Counted from the first letter of the stretch, positions 10,308-19,558 are shown. The stretch: DNA of 64,000 bases from Thermodesulfobium acidiphilum (GCF_003057965.1 NZ_CP020921.1:1623001-1687000); one strand, 5' to 3'. Translations and numbers: made by a program. Notes: generated by a model from the letters alone, not told the origin.

Positions 10308-10708
10308 CTCAGCTGATCCAGAGTTCGACCTATCATAGATTTCGTAGCGCTAATCACGTTAAGATCTGCCTCATAAGATCGGGAAGCGTTAATCAAAGAT
10401 ACCATTTCACGAATAGGATTAACATTTGGATATTCGACATAACCATCAGCGTTTGCCTCAGGATTTCCAGGATCATATACCATTCTAGGCGGTGAATTGT
10501 CGCTTACAATACCCGCTACCTTTACTCCAAGAAAACTGCCATCTTTACCCTTAGATTCCTCTAATTCTACAATATGTCTTTTAAATATTTGACCACTTTT
10601 GTCCTTAACGTTACTATATGCATTTGCCAGGTTGTTTGCAGCCACGTCCATCTTTAACCTTTGAGCTGTCAAGCCTGATCCTGCAATCTCTAAAGTTCTT
10701 AAAAACAC
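10304..10708 (-). CDS. flgC: Flagellar proximal rod protein FlgC
   Basis: 134-residue proximal rod protein. The N-terminal rod signature (LRTLEIAGSGLTAQRLKMDVAANNLANAYS) and the C-terminal MVSLINASRSYEADLNVISATKSM are both present. I place the start at the GTG at 10708. GGAG lies 8 nt upstream, and the protein then begins at the family's normal point. A longer ATG frame from 10756 would add 16 residues that do not match the family. flgB, nearly always just upstream of flgC, is missing; fliW takes its place. Confidence 0.93.
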   Translation of the reverse strand: MFLRTLEIAGSGLTAQRLKMDVAANNLANAYSNVKDKSGQIFKRHIVELEESKGKDGSFLGVKVAGIVSDNSPPRMVYDPGNPEANADGYVEYPNVNPIREMVSLINASRSYEADLNVISATKSMIGRTLDQLR

Positions 10709-10783
10709 AAAAATCACTCCTTTTGACAGGATAAAACTCTTGTAAATATTATACACAAAAAAAGTTAATTTAATCGGCTAAAA

Positions 10784-11206
10784 TTATTTGTTGCATTTTG
10801 TCTCTAAAAATAGTGGCTCTTCAACAGAATAGGAAGATTTGTCCATTATAATCTGAATTCCAACTTTATTTTTCTTATTAATTACAAGCGGAGCTAATAG
10901 ATTGACAGTAGAATCTTCCACAGGATTTTTCATATTTACTATGCAAAGAACTATAGCATCTTCTTCTTTTTCAAGATTTATTGCATCAGCATCATACTTC
11001 TCTATTACAACATCATAATCTTTAAATACGCTAAAGGCATCGACAACTATAAATCTCAAATTAGAGGAGATCTCCTGCAAGTAAGCTAACGGTGTGGATT
11101 CGTCTGGAATCGAAATTTTAAAACTTTTTTCCCCTTCAAAACCATACACCCCCCGTGGGAATTTTATAACTCCTGTTTCGTTATAAATCTCGTTTTCTTT
11201 TTGCAT
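10784..11206 (-). CDS. fliW: Flagellar assembly factor FliW
   Basis: 140 residues. The FliW fold is recognisable from FPRGVYGFEGEKSF, then TPLAYLQE and the C-terminal NLLAPLVINKKNKVGIQIIM. FliW binds CsrA and flagellin and so adjusts flagellin translation to secretion. csrA, its usual direct neighbour, is not here. It follows flgL as in many Firmicutes and deep-branching flagellar clusters. The ATG is preceded by AGGGGAC. Confidence 0.92.
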   Translation of the reverse strand: MQKENEIYNETGVIKFPRGVYGFEGEKSFKISIPDESTPLAYLQEISSNLRFIVVDAFSVFKDYDVVIEKYDADAINLEKEEDAIVLCIVNMKNPVEDSTVNLLAPLVINKKNKVGIQIIMDKSSYSVEEPLFLETKCNK

Positions 11207-11240
11207 TAAGTCCCCTTTTAAATGGTAAATTTTTATAAAA

Positions 11241-12116
11241 TTATTGCAAATAATTTACAAGCGATTGTGGCAATATCTGGGCTCCAACCTTTAATGCTGC
11301 TTGATATGCAGTCTGCCGAGTAGCATAATCTGTAACCACAGTTGGAAAATCTACATTCTGGTAGTTGGAAAGAATAGAGCTATAATTTGTAAGAGCATTA
11401 GAATAGTAATTGGACAAATATTGCATCATATTTTGTCTAGAACCTACAATTGATTGGAGATCATTTACTGTCTTAATAGCATTTTGTATATCAGAAACGG
11501 TATTTGATATGGTTACCTGATTTCCTGATTCAAGCGCCAGTTGAAGGTTATCGAGAGCTTTAAAAATAGGCAATAACTGAGTTCCATCTATATTCACTCT
11601 TGTAGTTACACCAGGTTCAACGGAATAATTTATAGAAGCTGAATCTCCAGAATAAACGACGTTGCCATTTGAATCGAGAGAAAAGGGAGCGCTGGAACTC
11701 TTAGAACCAGCAAATATATATGTATTGCCTATAGATGTGTTAGCTACAGAAAGAAGTGACTGCTTTAGCGCTTCCACGCTTTTCTCCAGAGAAGCTAAAG
11801 AATCCTGGTTCGTTACATTTGCACCCTGAAGAGCAATAGTATTAGCATTATTAAGAATTGTAGAAATTGAAGTAAGGGCAGAATCAGTTGAATTCAAAAT
11901 AGACTGACCTGCAGTAATGTTGTTTTGGTAGTTATTTATTCCATTAATCTTTTCCTTAAAGCTCATAATATAATTATTGGAAACGGGATTGTCTTGAGGA
12001 AGCTGAATTGCATTTCCAGAAGAAAGTTCATAAGAATCCTTTGCAATAGAAGTCAACTGATTGTTTAAATCAGAATTAAACTGATTGATCATTATATTCA
12101 TAGTTACTCTAGACAT
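11241..12116 (-). CDS. flgL: Flagellar hook-filament junction protein FlgL
   Basis: 291 residues with a flagellin-like architecture. The N-terminal helix region (RVTMNIMINQFNSDLNNQLTSIAKDSYELSSGNAIQLPQDNPV) and the C-terminal helix (YQNVDFPTVVTDYATRQTAYQAALKVGAQILPQSLVNYL) pack together to form the junction. A variable surface domain lies between. It follows flgK after 15 nt. It lacks the longer hypervariable region of filament flagellin and has the FlgL C-terminal pattern, so it is not a flagellin gene. Confidence 0.92.
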   Translation of the reverse strand: MSRVTMNIMINQFNSDLNNQLTSIAKDSYELSSGNAIQLPQDNPVSNNYIMSFKEKINGINNYQNNITAGQSILNSTDSALTSISTILNNANTIALQGANVTNQDSLASLEKSVEALKQSLLSVANTSIGNTYIFAGSKSSSAPFSLDSNGNVVYSGDSASINYSVEPGVTTRVNIDGTQLLPIFKALDNLQLALESGNQVTISNTVSDIQNAIKTVNDLQSIVGSRQNMMQYLSNYYSNALTNYSSILSNYQNVDFPTVVTDYATRQTAYQAALKVGAQILPQSLVNYLQ

Positions 12117-12131
12117 CTTTCACCCTCCAAT

Positions 12132-14942
12132 CTAACCTGTTGCGTTTATAAGTTTATCTAACATAGAATTAATTGCATTTATAACCCTCGCACTAGCTGA
12201 ATAAGCCGTTTGGTATTGGATAAGGTTGGTCATCTCTTCGTTCATACTCACACCTTGTATGCTTTGTTGTTGATTTTGCAAAAGGGTAACTACGTTGCTT
12301 TGGTTTGTATAATTTGTAGTTGCCTGCTGTCCCTGAGTACCAATATTGCTTGTCAAGCTAATATATGCGTTAGCTACTGTAAAAGATCCGTCATAATTTT
12401 TGAAACCTAATACAGAAGAATACTCACCAAGAACCCTTATCGATTGATTGGGGTTAGATGTGGTAAAAGTTAAGGATTCACCATCTGTTCCAACCGTAAC
12501 TCCATATAAGGGCATGCCGCTCGAACCGTAAATAGAATTTAATTCGTTCGCAATAGCAGCAGTATTAGGATAGTTGCCGGAAGGCAGATAAATGTTACTT
12601 GTAGTTACCTGTCCCGTCAAAGTATTCGTCAACATCACTGTCAAAGTTCTTGATCTTGGATCCACACCATTTGCAGTATTTCCGTACATCGCAAAATTAT
12701 ATAAATTACTATCAGCTTGAGCAAAGTTAGTAACTCCGGTAGAGTCAAAGCCTTGAGTACCATCACCAGTTACCTTTAGAGATGAGATGCCAAGATTTGG
12801 AGTATAAAAAGCAAGCATCCCATTAATATTTTCTGCATAAACTTGTCCATTTAGTGAAGATGAACTAAGAACACTATTCCACGCACTTACCAGACTATTT
12901 ACGCTCGTATAGGTTCCTGTGGGTATACTTATAGTAGTAGGACTTGAAGCATTGTTAAGCGTAAAATTAAGCGTTGCGTTGCTTGTTGTAGCTACGTTGA
13001 GAGGAAAAGTTAGAGGACTCCCTATAGTAGTAGGAAAAGCTAGCGCTTGAAGTCCTGAAGCGATAAAAGATGAACCCTTAAAATTAGCATCCTGTATAGG
13101 GGTTGAACCTTGATAATTGTCCACCAGTTTAAACGCTAAAAGATTTCCATCCTGATATGCCTGTATAAGGGGGGTAGAAGTTACATTTTGTACTCCAGTA
13201 GAGCTAAAGCCTAACATAGCACTCGTATCGCCCGAAACAGATAGCGATGATGTAGTAGAATCTATAACTTTAAAACCCAAAAGACCACTCTCGTTATAAG
13301 CCTGAACATGCCCAGAAAGAGAAGATGCAGCTATCTTAGTATTTATATCATTAATTAAATCGTTTATTGAATTATAATTGGCAGCATCAGCAGTTATATT
13401 AACACCATTTATAGTTAGTGTCCTTTGGGCTGTAGTCGCAGTCCCCAAAGCAAGGTTCAAAGTTGAAGGCGAATCTTCTATTGCATGAGGGGTCGATGTC
13501 AGAGCATTATTAGCCATTATTTTAGAATTTATATCGTTGATTAGGTTTGTAAGACTGCCAAAATTATTTTGATCTATTATGATGCTCTGAGAAGCAAGTC
13601 CCCCTAATTGGATAGTAAGAGTCCTCTGAGCTGTAGTGGCTTTAGAAAAATCAAGATTATAAATTCCGCTTGAACCGATATCCATATTTGCGCTTGAGAG
13701 GTTATATCCTGTAGAGCTAAGATATTGAACTGGCAAAACAGAACCTTCAACACTTGTTCGATTAGCAGAGGAACCATAAATAGGCTCGTTTTGTAAATTT
13801 GCAATAGCTTGAGCTATCTGACCGTCTCCGCTTCCTCCAGTAGAAGAGGCACCAATTAAAGCTGGGTTATTTATAATTCTTGAATCTATACCCATAGTTG
13901 TAATGCTATTTCCTGTAAAGAAGTTTAGCGTTGGACTTATATCGCTAACAAGATATGAAGAATTAAGTGGATATCCTTGAGAATTCAAATAATTTACAGC
14001 CGACATAAGTGATGTCGCCTGAGAATTAAGCTGGTTAAGATAGCTTACAAGGTTAATATCCCTCATATCTAAGGTGGCTCCTATCTGGCCACCAGAAACG
14101 TTAGCGTTCATTCCATCACTCGACCACACTAGCTTATATAATGGCTGTGATGTGGAATCGTTTGGGTCTGATGGGTTTGAGGCATCAGGAATAACAGTAA
14201 GGGAATCATAACCTGCAGTCGAAACCAGAGAATGTCCTCCAATAGAAACCAGTAAATTTCCAGATTGATCGGTAGCATAATTAACGTTGACCAGTTTAGC
14301 AAGTTGATCAATCAAATTGTCTCTTTGATCCATCAAGTCGTTTGGCTGCTGACCACTTGCGCTAACAACTGCAATTTGCTTGTTCAAGGTATAAATATTT
14401 TGAGCAATCGTGTTAACGTTTGTAGCAAGAGTAGAAAGGCTGCTGTTGAGCTGATTTCTCAAATCTATGAGACCACGGTAAAGACTTTGATAAGAAAAGA
14501 TAAGGTTCTGTGAATCAGATATAACTAACTGTCTGGTAGACAAATCAGACGGATTATTTGCAAGAGACTGAAAGGCACTAAAAAAGTTTTGCAAACTAGT
14601 TTGAAGGCCGCTGTTACTTGGCTCTGCAAGAGCAGTTTGAACTTGTTGAAGCAAGGTAGAAGAGGTGTCATAATACGATTGCAGACTACTCGCATTCCTA
14701 AGCTGTGCATCAATAAAGCTATCCCTGTATCTTTTTATAGTAGATATGTTAACTCCAGTACCAACTTCTCCCGACGTAGGATAACTTAAGGGAGTATTCT
14801 GTACAAAAACCGGTGACTGGCGCGAGTAATTAGCAGTATTTGCGTTCGCTACGTTATGCCCCGTGACGTCCATTGCAAGCTGATTGGCACTAAGCGCACT
14901 CTCAGCAATCTTAAGCCCTAAAAAAGAAGAAATCGTACTCAT
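12132..14942 (-). CDS. flgK: Flagellar hook-associated protein FlgK, enlarged
   Basis: First hook-filament junction protein. The N-terminus (LGLKIAESALSANQLAMDVTGHNVANANTANYSRQSPVF) and the C-terminus (GVSMNEEMTNLIQYQTAYSASARVINAINSMLDKLINATG) are classic FlgK. At 936 residues it is much longer than the usual 450-650. The surplus is a middle region of at least four diverged repeats of about 90 residues. Each opens with a strand like TTAQRTLTI and carries an LINDINxKI-like helix and a final LGFxSTG-like turn, the pattern of flagellin IN-type surface domains. The two best-preserved copies begin at about 13638 and 13440 on this strand. Confidence 0.93.
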   Translation of the reverse strand: MSTISSFLGLKIAESALSANQLAMDVTGHNVANANTANYSRQSPVFVQNTPLSYPTSGEVGTGVNISTIKRYRDSFIDAQLRNASSLQSYYDTSSTLLQQVQTALAEPSNSGLQTSLQNFFSAFQSLANNPSDLSTRQLVISDSQNLIFSYQSLYRGLIDLRNQLNSSLSTLATNVNTIAQNIYTLNKQIAVVSASGQQPNDLMDQRDNLIDQLAKLVNVNYATDQSGNLLVSIGGHSLVSTAGYDSLTVIPDASNPSDPNDSTSQPLYKLVWSSDGMNANVSGGQIGATLDMRDINLVSYLNQLNSQATSLMSAVNYLNSQGYPLNSSYLVSDISPTLNFFTGNSITTMGIDSRIINNPALIGASSTGGSGDGQIAQAIANLQNEPIYGSSANRTSVEGSVLPVQYLSSTGYNLSSANMDIGSSGIYNLDFSKATTAQRTLTIQLGGLASQSIIIDQNNFGSLTNLINDINSKIMANNALTSTPHAIEDSPSTLNLALGTATTAQRTLTINGVNITADAANYNSINDLINDINTKIAASSLSGHVQAYNESGLLGFKVIDSTTSSLSVSGDTSAMLGFSSTGVQNVTSTPLIQAYQDGNLLAFKLVDNYQGSTPIQDANFKGSSFIASGLQALAFPTTIGSPLTFPLNVATTSNATLNFTLNNASSPTTISIPTGTYTSVNSLVSAWNSVLSSSSLNGQVYAENINGMLAFYTPNLGISSLKVTGDGTQGFDSTGVTNFAQADSNLYNFAMYGNTANGVDPRSRTLTVMLTNTLTGQVTTSNIYLPSGNYPNTAAIANELNSIYGSSGMPLYGVTVGTDGESLTFTTSNPNQSIRVLGEYSSVLGFKNYDGSFTVANAYISLTSNIGTQGQQATTNYTNQSNVVTLLQNQQQSIQGVSMNEEMTNLIQYQTAYSASARVINAINSMLDKLINATG

Positions 14943-15268
14943 TATATCTTTGCCTCAAATGAAAAATTTTGAACAGGTTTTCCTTCTAACATTGGAATGC
15001 CACAAATTTTTAAAGTATATTCGTTTAAAGCCTTTGCAACACTCAAAAGATGCATATTTCTCTCATTTAATTTTCGAATTTCCTCTAAACGAGAGAGAAC
15101 TTCCTTTTTTTCAGATGGTAAAAAGCTTCTATTTTTTAATGCATTTTCTAATAGTTTAAAAACTCTTTCCTTTTTCTGAGTAATTTCAACAAGCCCCTTC
15201 ACGTCATCAGCAATCAAGATATCCTTCTCCTGTTCTAAAATATCAACAGCATCATCTAAAAACTTCAT
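14942..15268 (-). CDS. flgN: FlgN-like flagellar export chaperone
   Basis: 108-residue helical, charged protein of the size of FlgN, the cytoplasmic chaperone that keeps FlgK and FlgL unfolded for export. The order flgM-flgN-flgK-flgL matches the known arrangement and is the main evidence. The N-terminal half (DDAVDILEQEKDILIADDVKGLVEITQKKERVFKLLENA) fits the family's pattern. Its start overlaps the flgM stop as ATGA, and its stop overlaps the flgK start. Confidence 0.8.
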   Translation of the reverse strand: MKFLDDAVDILEQEKDILIADDVKGLVEITQKKERVFKLLENALKNRSFLPSEKKEVLSRLEEIRKLNERNMHLLSVAKALNEYTLKICGIPMLEGKPVQNFSFEAKI

Positions 15269-15531
15269 TGTTTCAAATTACCCAAATAAGAGTTTATAGC
15301 TTTAGATAACTCAACACTGGATTTTACTCCCATTGATTTGAGCCTTGAAGCTATAGATTCCAGCTCATAACTGCTTTTGGTAAGGGGCAGAACGTCGAGC
15401 GCCTTTTTCTGCAAATCTACCACGCTTACGCTTTGAGTTAAATTATCGTTAAACGATTGGGTCTTCTCTGATTTTCCAGATTTTGTAATTGGAGTAGATG
15501 AACCAGATGGAAAGACTCCATATATTTTCAT
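15265..15531 (-). CDS. flgM: FlgM-like anti-sigma-28 factor
   Basis: 88 residues with an unstructured, Ser/Thr/Lys-rich N-terminal half and a helical C-terminal half (ELESIASRLKSMGVKSSVELSKAINSYLGNL), the usual FlgM layout. FlgM holds the flagellar sigma factor inactive until the hook is complete, then is exported. The opening MKIYG and the position just before flgN support the call. The sigma factor gene itself is not in the window. Confidence 0.8.
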   Translation of the reverse strand: MKIYGVFPSGSSTPITKSGKSEKTQSFNDNLTQSVSVVDLQKKALDVLPLTKSSYELESIASRLKSMGVKSSVELSKAINSYLGNLKQ

Positions 15532-15581
15532 TTCACATTACCTCCTCAATTCTGTTATAAACATTTATCGACAGGAGGACT

Positions 15582-15938
15582 TTATTTTTTGAATCCCTCT
15601 TCAATATGAAATCCTTTTTTTCTCTCAGTTTCTTTCTTCAGTTCTTGAGCCACCCTTTCCAGGTCTTTGCCAAGCTTGTGTCTCAATAAAGTTTCCCTAT
15701 CCACCTCACCCGAAGGAGAAACAGTCTTTATTCTTCCTTGTTTTATAAATCGAAGGATCCAGAACTCATCTACCTGGGCTCCTTCTGACACCTCATTCGG
15801 ACTGGAATTGGGATGTTTTCTGAGGTATTCGTTAACCTTTTTTAACATTTCATCTTCTTCTTTTACGTGCTCAGGGCAAAGATCGTAGCCCAGGGAGTTG
15901 AACAGTCGATTGCATCGCGCGCAGTTTATCAACGGCAC
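15582..15938 (-). CDS. YvyF-like flagellar operon protein with Cys-knuckle
   Basis: About 118 residues. The N-terminus has a zinc-binding-type pattern, C-A-R-C-N-R-L-F then LCPEHV, followed by a helical segment and a small winged-helix-like part (NEVSEGAQVDEFWILRFIKQGRIKTVSPSGEVDRETLLRHK). This is the YvyF/TIGR03826 family found next to flgM in many flagellar operons; its role is probably regulatory. I start it at the GTG at 15938, which has GGAGG 8 nt upstream. Start codons at 15944 (ATG) and 15956 (TTG) lie too close to, or before, that site. It overlaps the 3' end of flgJ. Confidence 0.75.
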   Translation of the reverse strand: MPLINCARCNRLFNSLGYDLCPEHVKEEDEMLKKVNEYLRKHPNSSPNEVSEGAQVDEFWILRFIKQGRIKTVSPSGEVDRETLLRHKLGKDLERVAQELKKETERKKGFHIEEGFKK

Positions 15939-16272
15939 TCTCATCACCTCCAACAAGTTTATCTTTAATATAATTAGCTATTCCTATTCCGCCACCTTTA
16001 CTTACGCTGTCAGCAATACTCTGAAACAACATGTCATATTCTATACTCTTATCCGGTTTCCACTCATCCTCTCCTGGAATAGTTCTTTTCATCTCCTTAA
16101 GAAGCTGATATATAAAAAGAGATTCAAATCCTTCTGCTACTTTTTGCAATTTTAGAGAGTTTTTAAAATTTTTTGCGTTAACACTATTCTTTGGATCGAG
16201 AGACTTTAAGACTATTTTTGATGAATTATTTATATTATTATTATTTATATTAAAATTATCTATATTATTCAC
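15871..16272 (-). CDS. flgJ: FlgJ-type rod-binding protein (no muramidase domain)
   Basis: 133 residues. The rod-binding domain is clear (KVAEGFESLFIYQLLKEMKRTIP, then FQSIADSVSKGGGIGIANYIKDKL). In enteric FlgJ this caps the growing rod, and a C-terminal peptidoglycan hydrolase opens the wall. Here only the cap domain exists, so wall lysis must come from another enzyme, as in many non-enteric bacteria. The N-terminus is Asn-rich (MNNIDNFNINNNNINNSS) and of low complexity. It lies between flgI and the yvyF-like gene. Confidence 0.85.
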   Translation of the reverse strand: MNNIDNFNINNNNINNSSKIVLKSLDPKNSVNAKNFKNSLKLQKVAEGFESLFIYQLLKEMKRTIPGEDEWKPDKSIEYDMLFQSIADSVSKGGGIGIANYIKDKLVGGDESAVDKLRAMQSTVQLPGLRSLP

Positions 16273-16312
16273 AACATATCACCTACCTAAAAAATTTTAT
16301 CTCAATTTTTTA

Positions 16313-17416
16313 CTACATTACAATCAGATCTGCTTCCAAAGATCCTGCTTCTTTAAGAGCTTGAAGTATTGCTATTATATCTCTTGGCGTCGCTCCTATA
16401 CTATTTAGAGCCTTTACCAAATCGTCAACTGTACCATTTACGATTACTAAAGAACCAGCGGATTCTGTAGCTGTAACCTGTGTATTTGGAACAGTTGTTG
16501 TAACGCCGCCAGAAAGCGGATTTGGTTGAGAAACAGTTGGGGTAGTCTTTATCTGAACTGTCAGGTTCCCGTGAGCAATAACTGCGCTCTTCAGAGTAAC
16601 GTTAGCACCAATAACTACTGTTCCAGTTCTTTCGTTAACCACTACTGTTGCCTTATTGTCAGGGTTTATAGGAAGTTGCTCTATGCTCGATATAAAAGCT
16701 ACGCTGTTATTTGTAAACTCACTAGGAATAGATACTTCCACAGTTTTCGCATCAATAGCCCTTGCAATATCTCCATATGATGAGTTTATAGCCTTTGCAA
16801 TCCTTTCGGCGGTAGTATAGTCCGCCTTTCTAAGGAAAAATCTAACTTCATTATTTGGCTGAAATATTGCAGGAATACTCTTAATCAAAACCAGGCCATT
16901 ATTTAAATTGGCTACTGTTGGAAAGTTCTTTACCGTTCTGGTTCCTCCCCCCCCAATAGAATATGCGCCTCCCTCCGATATTGGTCCCTGTGCAAAACCA
17001 TATTGGATTCCATCAGGTCCGAACATAGGAGTCATCAAGAGCGTTCCGCCTGCTATAGAGGTTGCATCTCCCATACTCGATACCAGTGCATCGGTTCTTT
17101 CACCTGCAATGCTCTGGGTTGAAACGCTGGCGGTAACCATTACAGCAGCCACATTCTTAGCTTTTAATTGAGAATAATTAAAATTAACCCCAAATCTTTT
17201 TAGCATATTTGCATAAGAGTTGATCGTAGATTGAATTTTATCAGAATCTCCCGTTCCGTTTAGCCCAACAACCAAACCATATCCTACAAGCTGAAAAGAA
17301 TTTGTGCCATCTGTATAACAAATATCCTTTATTCTAGTTTCTGCACCTAAAGAGGGCACATTAGAAATTATAAGAGATAAGCATATTATCATTATTGATA
17401 TCAAAAAATTTCTCAT
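16313..17416 (-). CDS. flgI: Flagellar P-ring protein FlgI
   Basis: Periplasmic ring around the rod at the peptidoglycan layer. 367 residues with an N-terminal signal peptide (about 1-24, ending LGAETR). The conserved blocks TRIKDICYTDGTNSFQLVGYGLVVGLNGTGD, RTDALVSSMGDATSIAGGTLLMTP and VVVNERTGTVVIGANVTL are all present, and the C-terminus ends with the usual DIIAILQALKEAGSLEADLIVM. Its presence with flgH shows a Gram-negative type envelope. Confidence 0.96.
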   Translation of the reverse strand: MRNFLISIMIICLSLIISNVPSLGAETRIKDICYTDGTNSFQLVGYGLVVGLNGTGDSDKIQSTINSYANMLKRFGVNFNYSQLKAKNVAAVMVTASVSTQSIAGERTDALVSSMGDATSIAGGTLLMTPMFGPDGIQYGFAQGPISEGGAYSIGGGGTRTVKNFPTVANLNNGLVLIKSIPAIFQPNNEVRFFLRKADYTTAERIAKAINSSYGDIARAIDAKTVEVSIPSEFTNNSVAFISSIEQLPINPDNKATVVVNERTGTVVIGANVTLKSAVIAHGNLTVQIKTTPTVSQPNPLSGGVTTTVPNTQVTATESAGSLVIVNGTVDDLVKALNSIGATPRDIIAILQALKEAGSLEADLIVM

Positions 17417-17425
17417 AAGATCACC

Positions 17426-18025
17426 CTATGGAAAGACTATTCCTATTATGTTTCCAAAAAAATTTCCAATAGCCCCTAAAATCCCCTTTGCGCCCGTTGG
17501 AGACGTACCTTTAATTGTAATCTGTGCATCCGATATCTGATATGAATAGATTGTATTGTTATTACTAATATCTTCAGGCCTTATAAGGCCGCTTATAATT
17601 ATACTTTGTTTCTCCTTATTAACCTGGATATTCTTTTGTCCCTCAATTCTCAAAAGGCCGCTTGGCAATACTTCAACAATTCTTGCCTCAATATCTCCAG
17701 TAATAGTAGCTGTTCTTCCATTAGAGCCCTGATCGGAATACTGACCGCTTCCAGAAGCAGACATGTCTGTCTTTAAAGGATTTTTTACAAAGGGAAGTTT
17801 GGTAGGACTATTTGAATTCGAATAACTTCCCTGTTTTTTTGTAGAAATTGAAGTTGAAGAATTAAGATTTTCTGACAAAAGAACCATTACCGTATCTCCT
17901 ACCGAATGCGCCTTTACATCGGAATAAAGATTTACATACGATGGATCCGGTTTAAACACGTCAGATGCGTTGGATACGCTGCTCATACAAACAAACAAAA
18001 ATAAAGCCAGTAAAATTTTTCCCAT
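17426..18025 (-). CDS. flgH: Flagellar L-ring protein FlgH
   Basis: Outer-membrane ring of the flagellar bushing. I start at the ATG at 18025, one base after the flgA stop, with GGGTGG upstream. This gives 199 residues beginning with a signal peptide (GKILLALFLFVCMSSVSNA). An upstream ATG at 18049 would put eight more residues in front. FlgH motifs are visible: YSDVKAHSVGDTVMVLLSENLNSS, TGDIEARIVEVLPSGLLRIEGQKNIQVN and ISGLIRPEDISNNNTIYSYQISDAQI. The one Cys in the signal region is a poor lipobox, so lipidation is uncertain. Confidence 0.94.
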   Translation of the reverse strand: MGKILLALFLFVCMSSVSNASDVFKPDPSYVNLYSDVKAHSVGDTVMVLLSENLNSSTSISTKKQGSYSNSNSPTKLPFVKNPLKTDMSASGSGQYSDQGSNGRTATITGDIEARIVEVLPSGLLRIEGQKNIQVNKEKQSIIISGLIRPEDISNNNTIYSYQISDAQITIKGTSPTGAKGILGAIGNFFGNIIGIVFP

Positions 18026-18026
18026 T

Positions 18027-18704
18027 TTAACCACCCGTTTGAACCTCACTCGAGGATATTATTTTACCTGTGAAAACTTTATTATTCGTAATACACCTCA
18101 CCTTTATGTCGTCACCAATTGAACCTGAGTTAAGCGCCACAGCAGGTAATGAAAAAGTTGCGTTCCCAACCTTTCCTATTACCATTACTCTTTGACCTAA
18201 TCTTACATCAATTCGCTTCGAAATCAAACTCAATCTTATTACCTGACCCGCCGTAAGGTTTGCGTTAATAATAGAACCATTTATGTTATTTTCTATTGCA
18301 AAATCTTTTGGCAAAGTTGAAAGCTCTCTTTCATCCATTACAACGTTATCGTTCACGTTTATTACACTGCCAGCTTTTAGTGGAACCTTAGCAACGTAAA
18401 CGTTTAACCATATTCTAACTAGATAATCTGCCTCAATAAATCTTTGAACGCCGTCCTGATTATAAAATATTACAAATCTGTTAACCCCAGAACGAATTGC
18501 ACCCATATTCATTGCTTTTGTATAATCCAGGTCCGGTAAAGCATAAATTGGTTCAATGGCAATCTTTGAGGGCTGAAAGGTAAGAGAATCCTTTATAGCA
18601 GAAAGAACTAAAGAATCAGGGTTATTTGCTAAAGCTGTATAATCAATATTCAACGATAAGAAGATTAAAGAAACTATTAAGTATCTTATTAAAAATTTAA
18701 GCAT
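18027..18704 (-). CDS. flgA: Flagellar P-ring assembly chaperone FlgA
   Basis: 225 residues with a signal peptide or N-terminal anchor (residues 4-26). The C-terminal SAF/FlgA domain covers about 125-225 (VPLKAGSVINVNDNVVMDERELSTLP, NLTAGQVIRLSLISKRIDVRLGQRVMVIGKVGNATFSLPAVALNSGSIGDDIKVRC). FlgA works in the periplasm to help FlgI polymerise. The order flgG-flgA-flgH-flgI is common outside enteric bacteria. Confidence 0.93.
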   Translation of the reverse strand: MLKFLIRYLIVSLIFLSLNIDYTALANNPDSLVLSAIKDSLTFQPSKIAIEPIYALPDLDYTKAMNMGAIRSGVNRFVIFYNQDGVQRFIEADYLVRIWLNVYVAKVPLKAGSVINVNDNVVMDERELSTLPKDFAIENNINGSIINANLTAGQVIRLSLISKRIDVRLGQRVMVIGKVGNATFSLPAVALNSGSIGDDIKVRCITNNKVFTGKIISSSEVQTGG

Positions 18705-18715
18705 AATTGTTTAGT

Positions 18716-19504
18716 TTATGGGAGTTGCTTGACGTTGTTTGCATCGCTAAGCATCTGATCGCAAACTGTCATCCCTTTTGCACAAGATTCATACGCTCTC
18801 TCAGCAGTTATAAGATTTACCATCTCTTCTACAACCTGAACATTACTCATTTCCAGCATCCCTTGTTCCACCCAACCAATACCCTGTGTGCCAGGCGTGC
18901 CGAGTATAGCATCTCCTGAAGCGGGAGTACTCTGGTAAAGATTGGATCCAAGGGAAGTAAGTCCAGATGGATTAATAAATCTTGCTAGCTGAATTGTCCC
19001 AAGGTCTTGCACCGTTCCATCCTGCATCTTAGCAGATACAGAACCATCTTTGCCAACGCTTATTGAGACAGCATTCGTTGGAACCACAATAGAAGGTTGG
19101 AGCAAGTAACCTTCTGGAGTTACTATCTCTCCTGCAGAATCCAGTGAAAAATTGCCTGCTCTAGTATAAGCAGTAGAACCATCAGGTAGCGTTACCTGAA
19201 AGAAGCCATCTCCTTGAATTGCAAGATCTAATTGATTCCCGGTCTGCTGAAGTGGCCCTTCTGTAAAAATTCTAACAGTAGATACAGGTCTTGAACCCAA
19301 ACCTATTTCCAAACCTGTAGGGAGCATGTTACCTGATGCACTGGTCGCTCCAGCAGGCCTGATTTCTTGGTACATTAGATCTTCAAATTCAGCTCTTGCC
19401 GTTTTAAACCCCGTAGTATTAACGTTAGCAAGATTATTCGTAATAACGTCAACATTAGTTGTCTGGCTTAACATACCAGACGCCGCAGTCCAAAGAGCTC
19501 TCAT
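18716..19504 (-). CDS. flgG: Flagellar distal rod protein FlgG
   Basis: 262 residues, the standard length. The N-terminal rod motif is ALWTAASGMLSQTTNVDVITNNLANVNTTGFKTARAEFEDLMYQ. The middle carries LDLAIQGDGFFQV, AYTRAGNFSLDSAGEIVTPEGYLLQP, and the C-terminus MSNVQVVEEMVNLITAERAYESCAKGMTVCDQML. It forms the straight distal rod, exported by the type III gate. The ATG has GGGAGG upstream. An flgF paralogue precedes it. Confidence 0.96.
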   Translation of the reverse strand: MRALWTAASGMLSQTTNVDVITNNLANVNTTGFKTARAEFEDLMYQEIRPAGATSASGNMLPTGLEIGLGSRPVSTVRIFTEGPLQQTGNQLDLAIQGDGFFQVTLPDGSTAYTRAGNFSLDSAGEIVTPEGYLLQPSIVVPTNAVSISVGKDGSVSAKMQDGTVQDLGTIQLARFINPSGLTSLGSNLYQSTPASGDAILGTPGTQGIGWVEQGMLEMSNVQVVEEMVNLITAERAYESCAKGMTVCDQMLSDANNVKQLP

Positions 19505-19558
19505 TCAAACCTCCCGTTTTTAAGGGCCCCCGACAAGCGGTCCAGCCCAAAATATGTT

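Noticed and set aside
10709-10756. Longer flgC from an ATG at 10756
   Set aside because: The extra 16 residues do not match FlgC, and the ribosome site at 10717-10720 lies inside this extension and fits the GTG at 10708.
11241-12116. Filament flagellin gene
   Set aside because: The protein has the length and C-terminal pattern of FlgL and sits between flgK and fliW; flagellin must be elsewhere.
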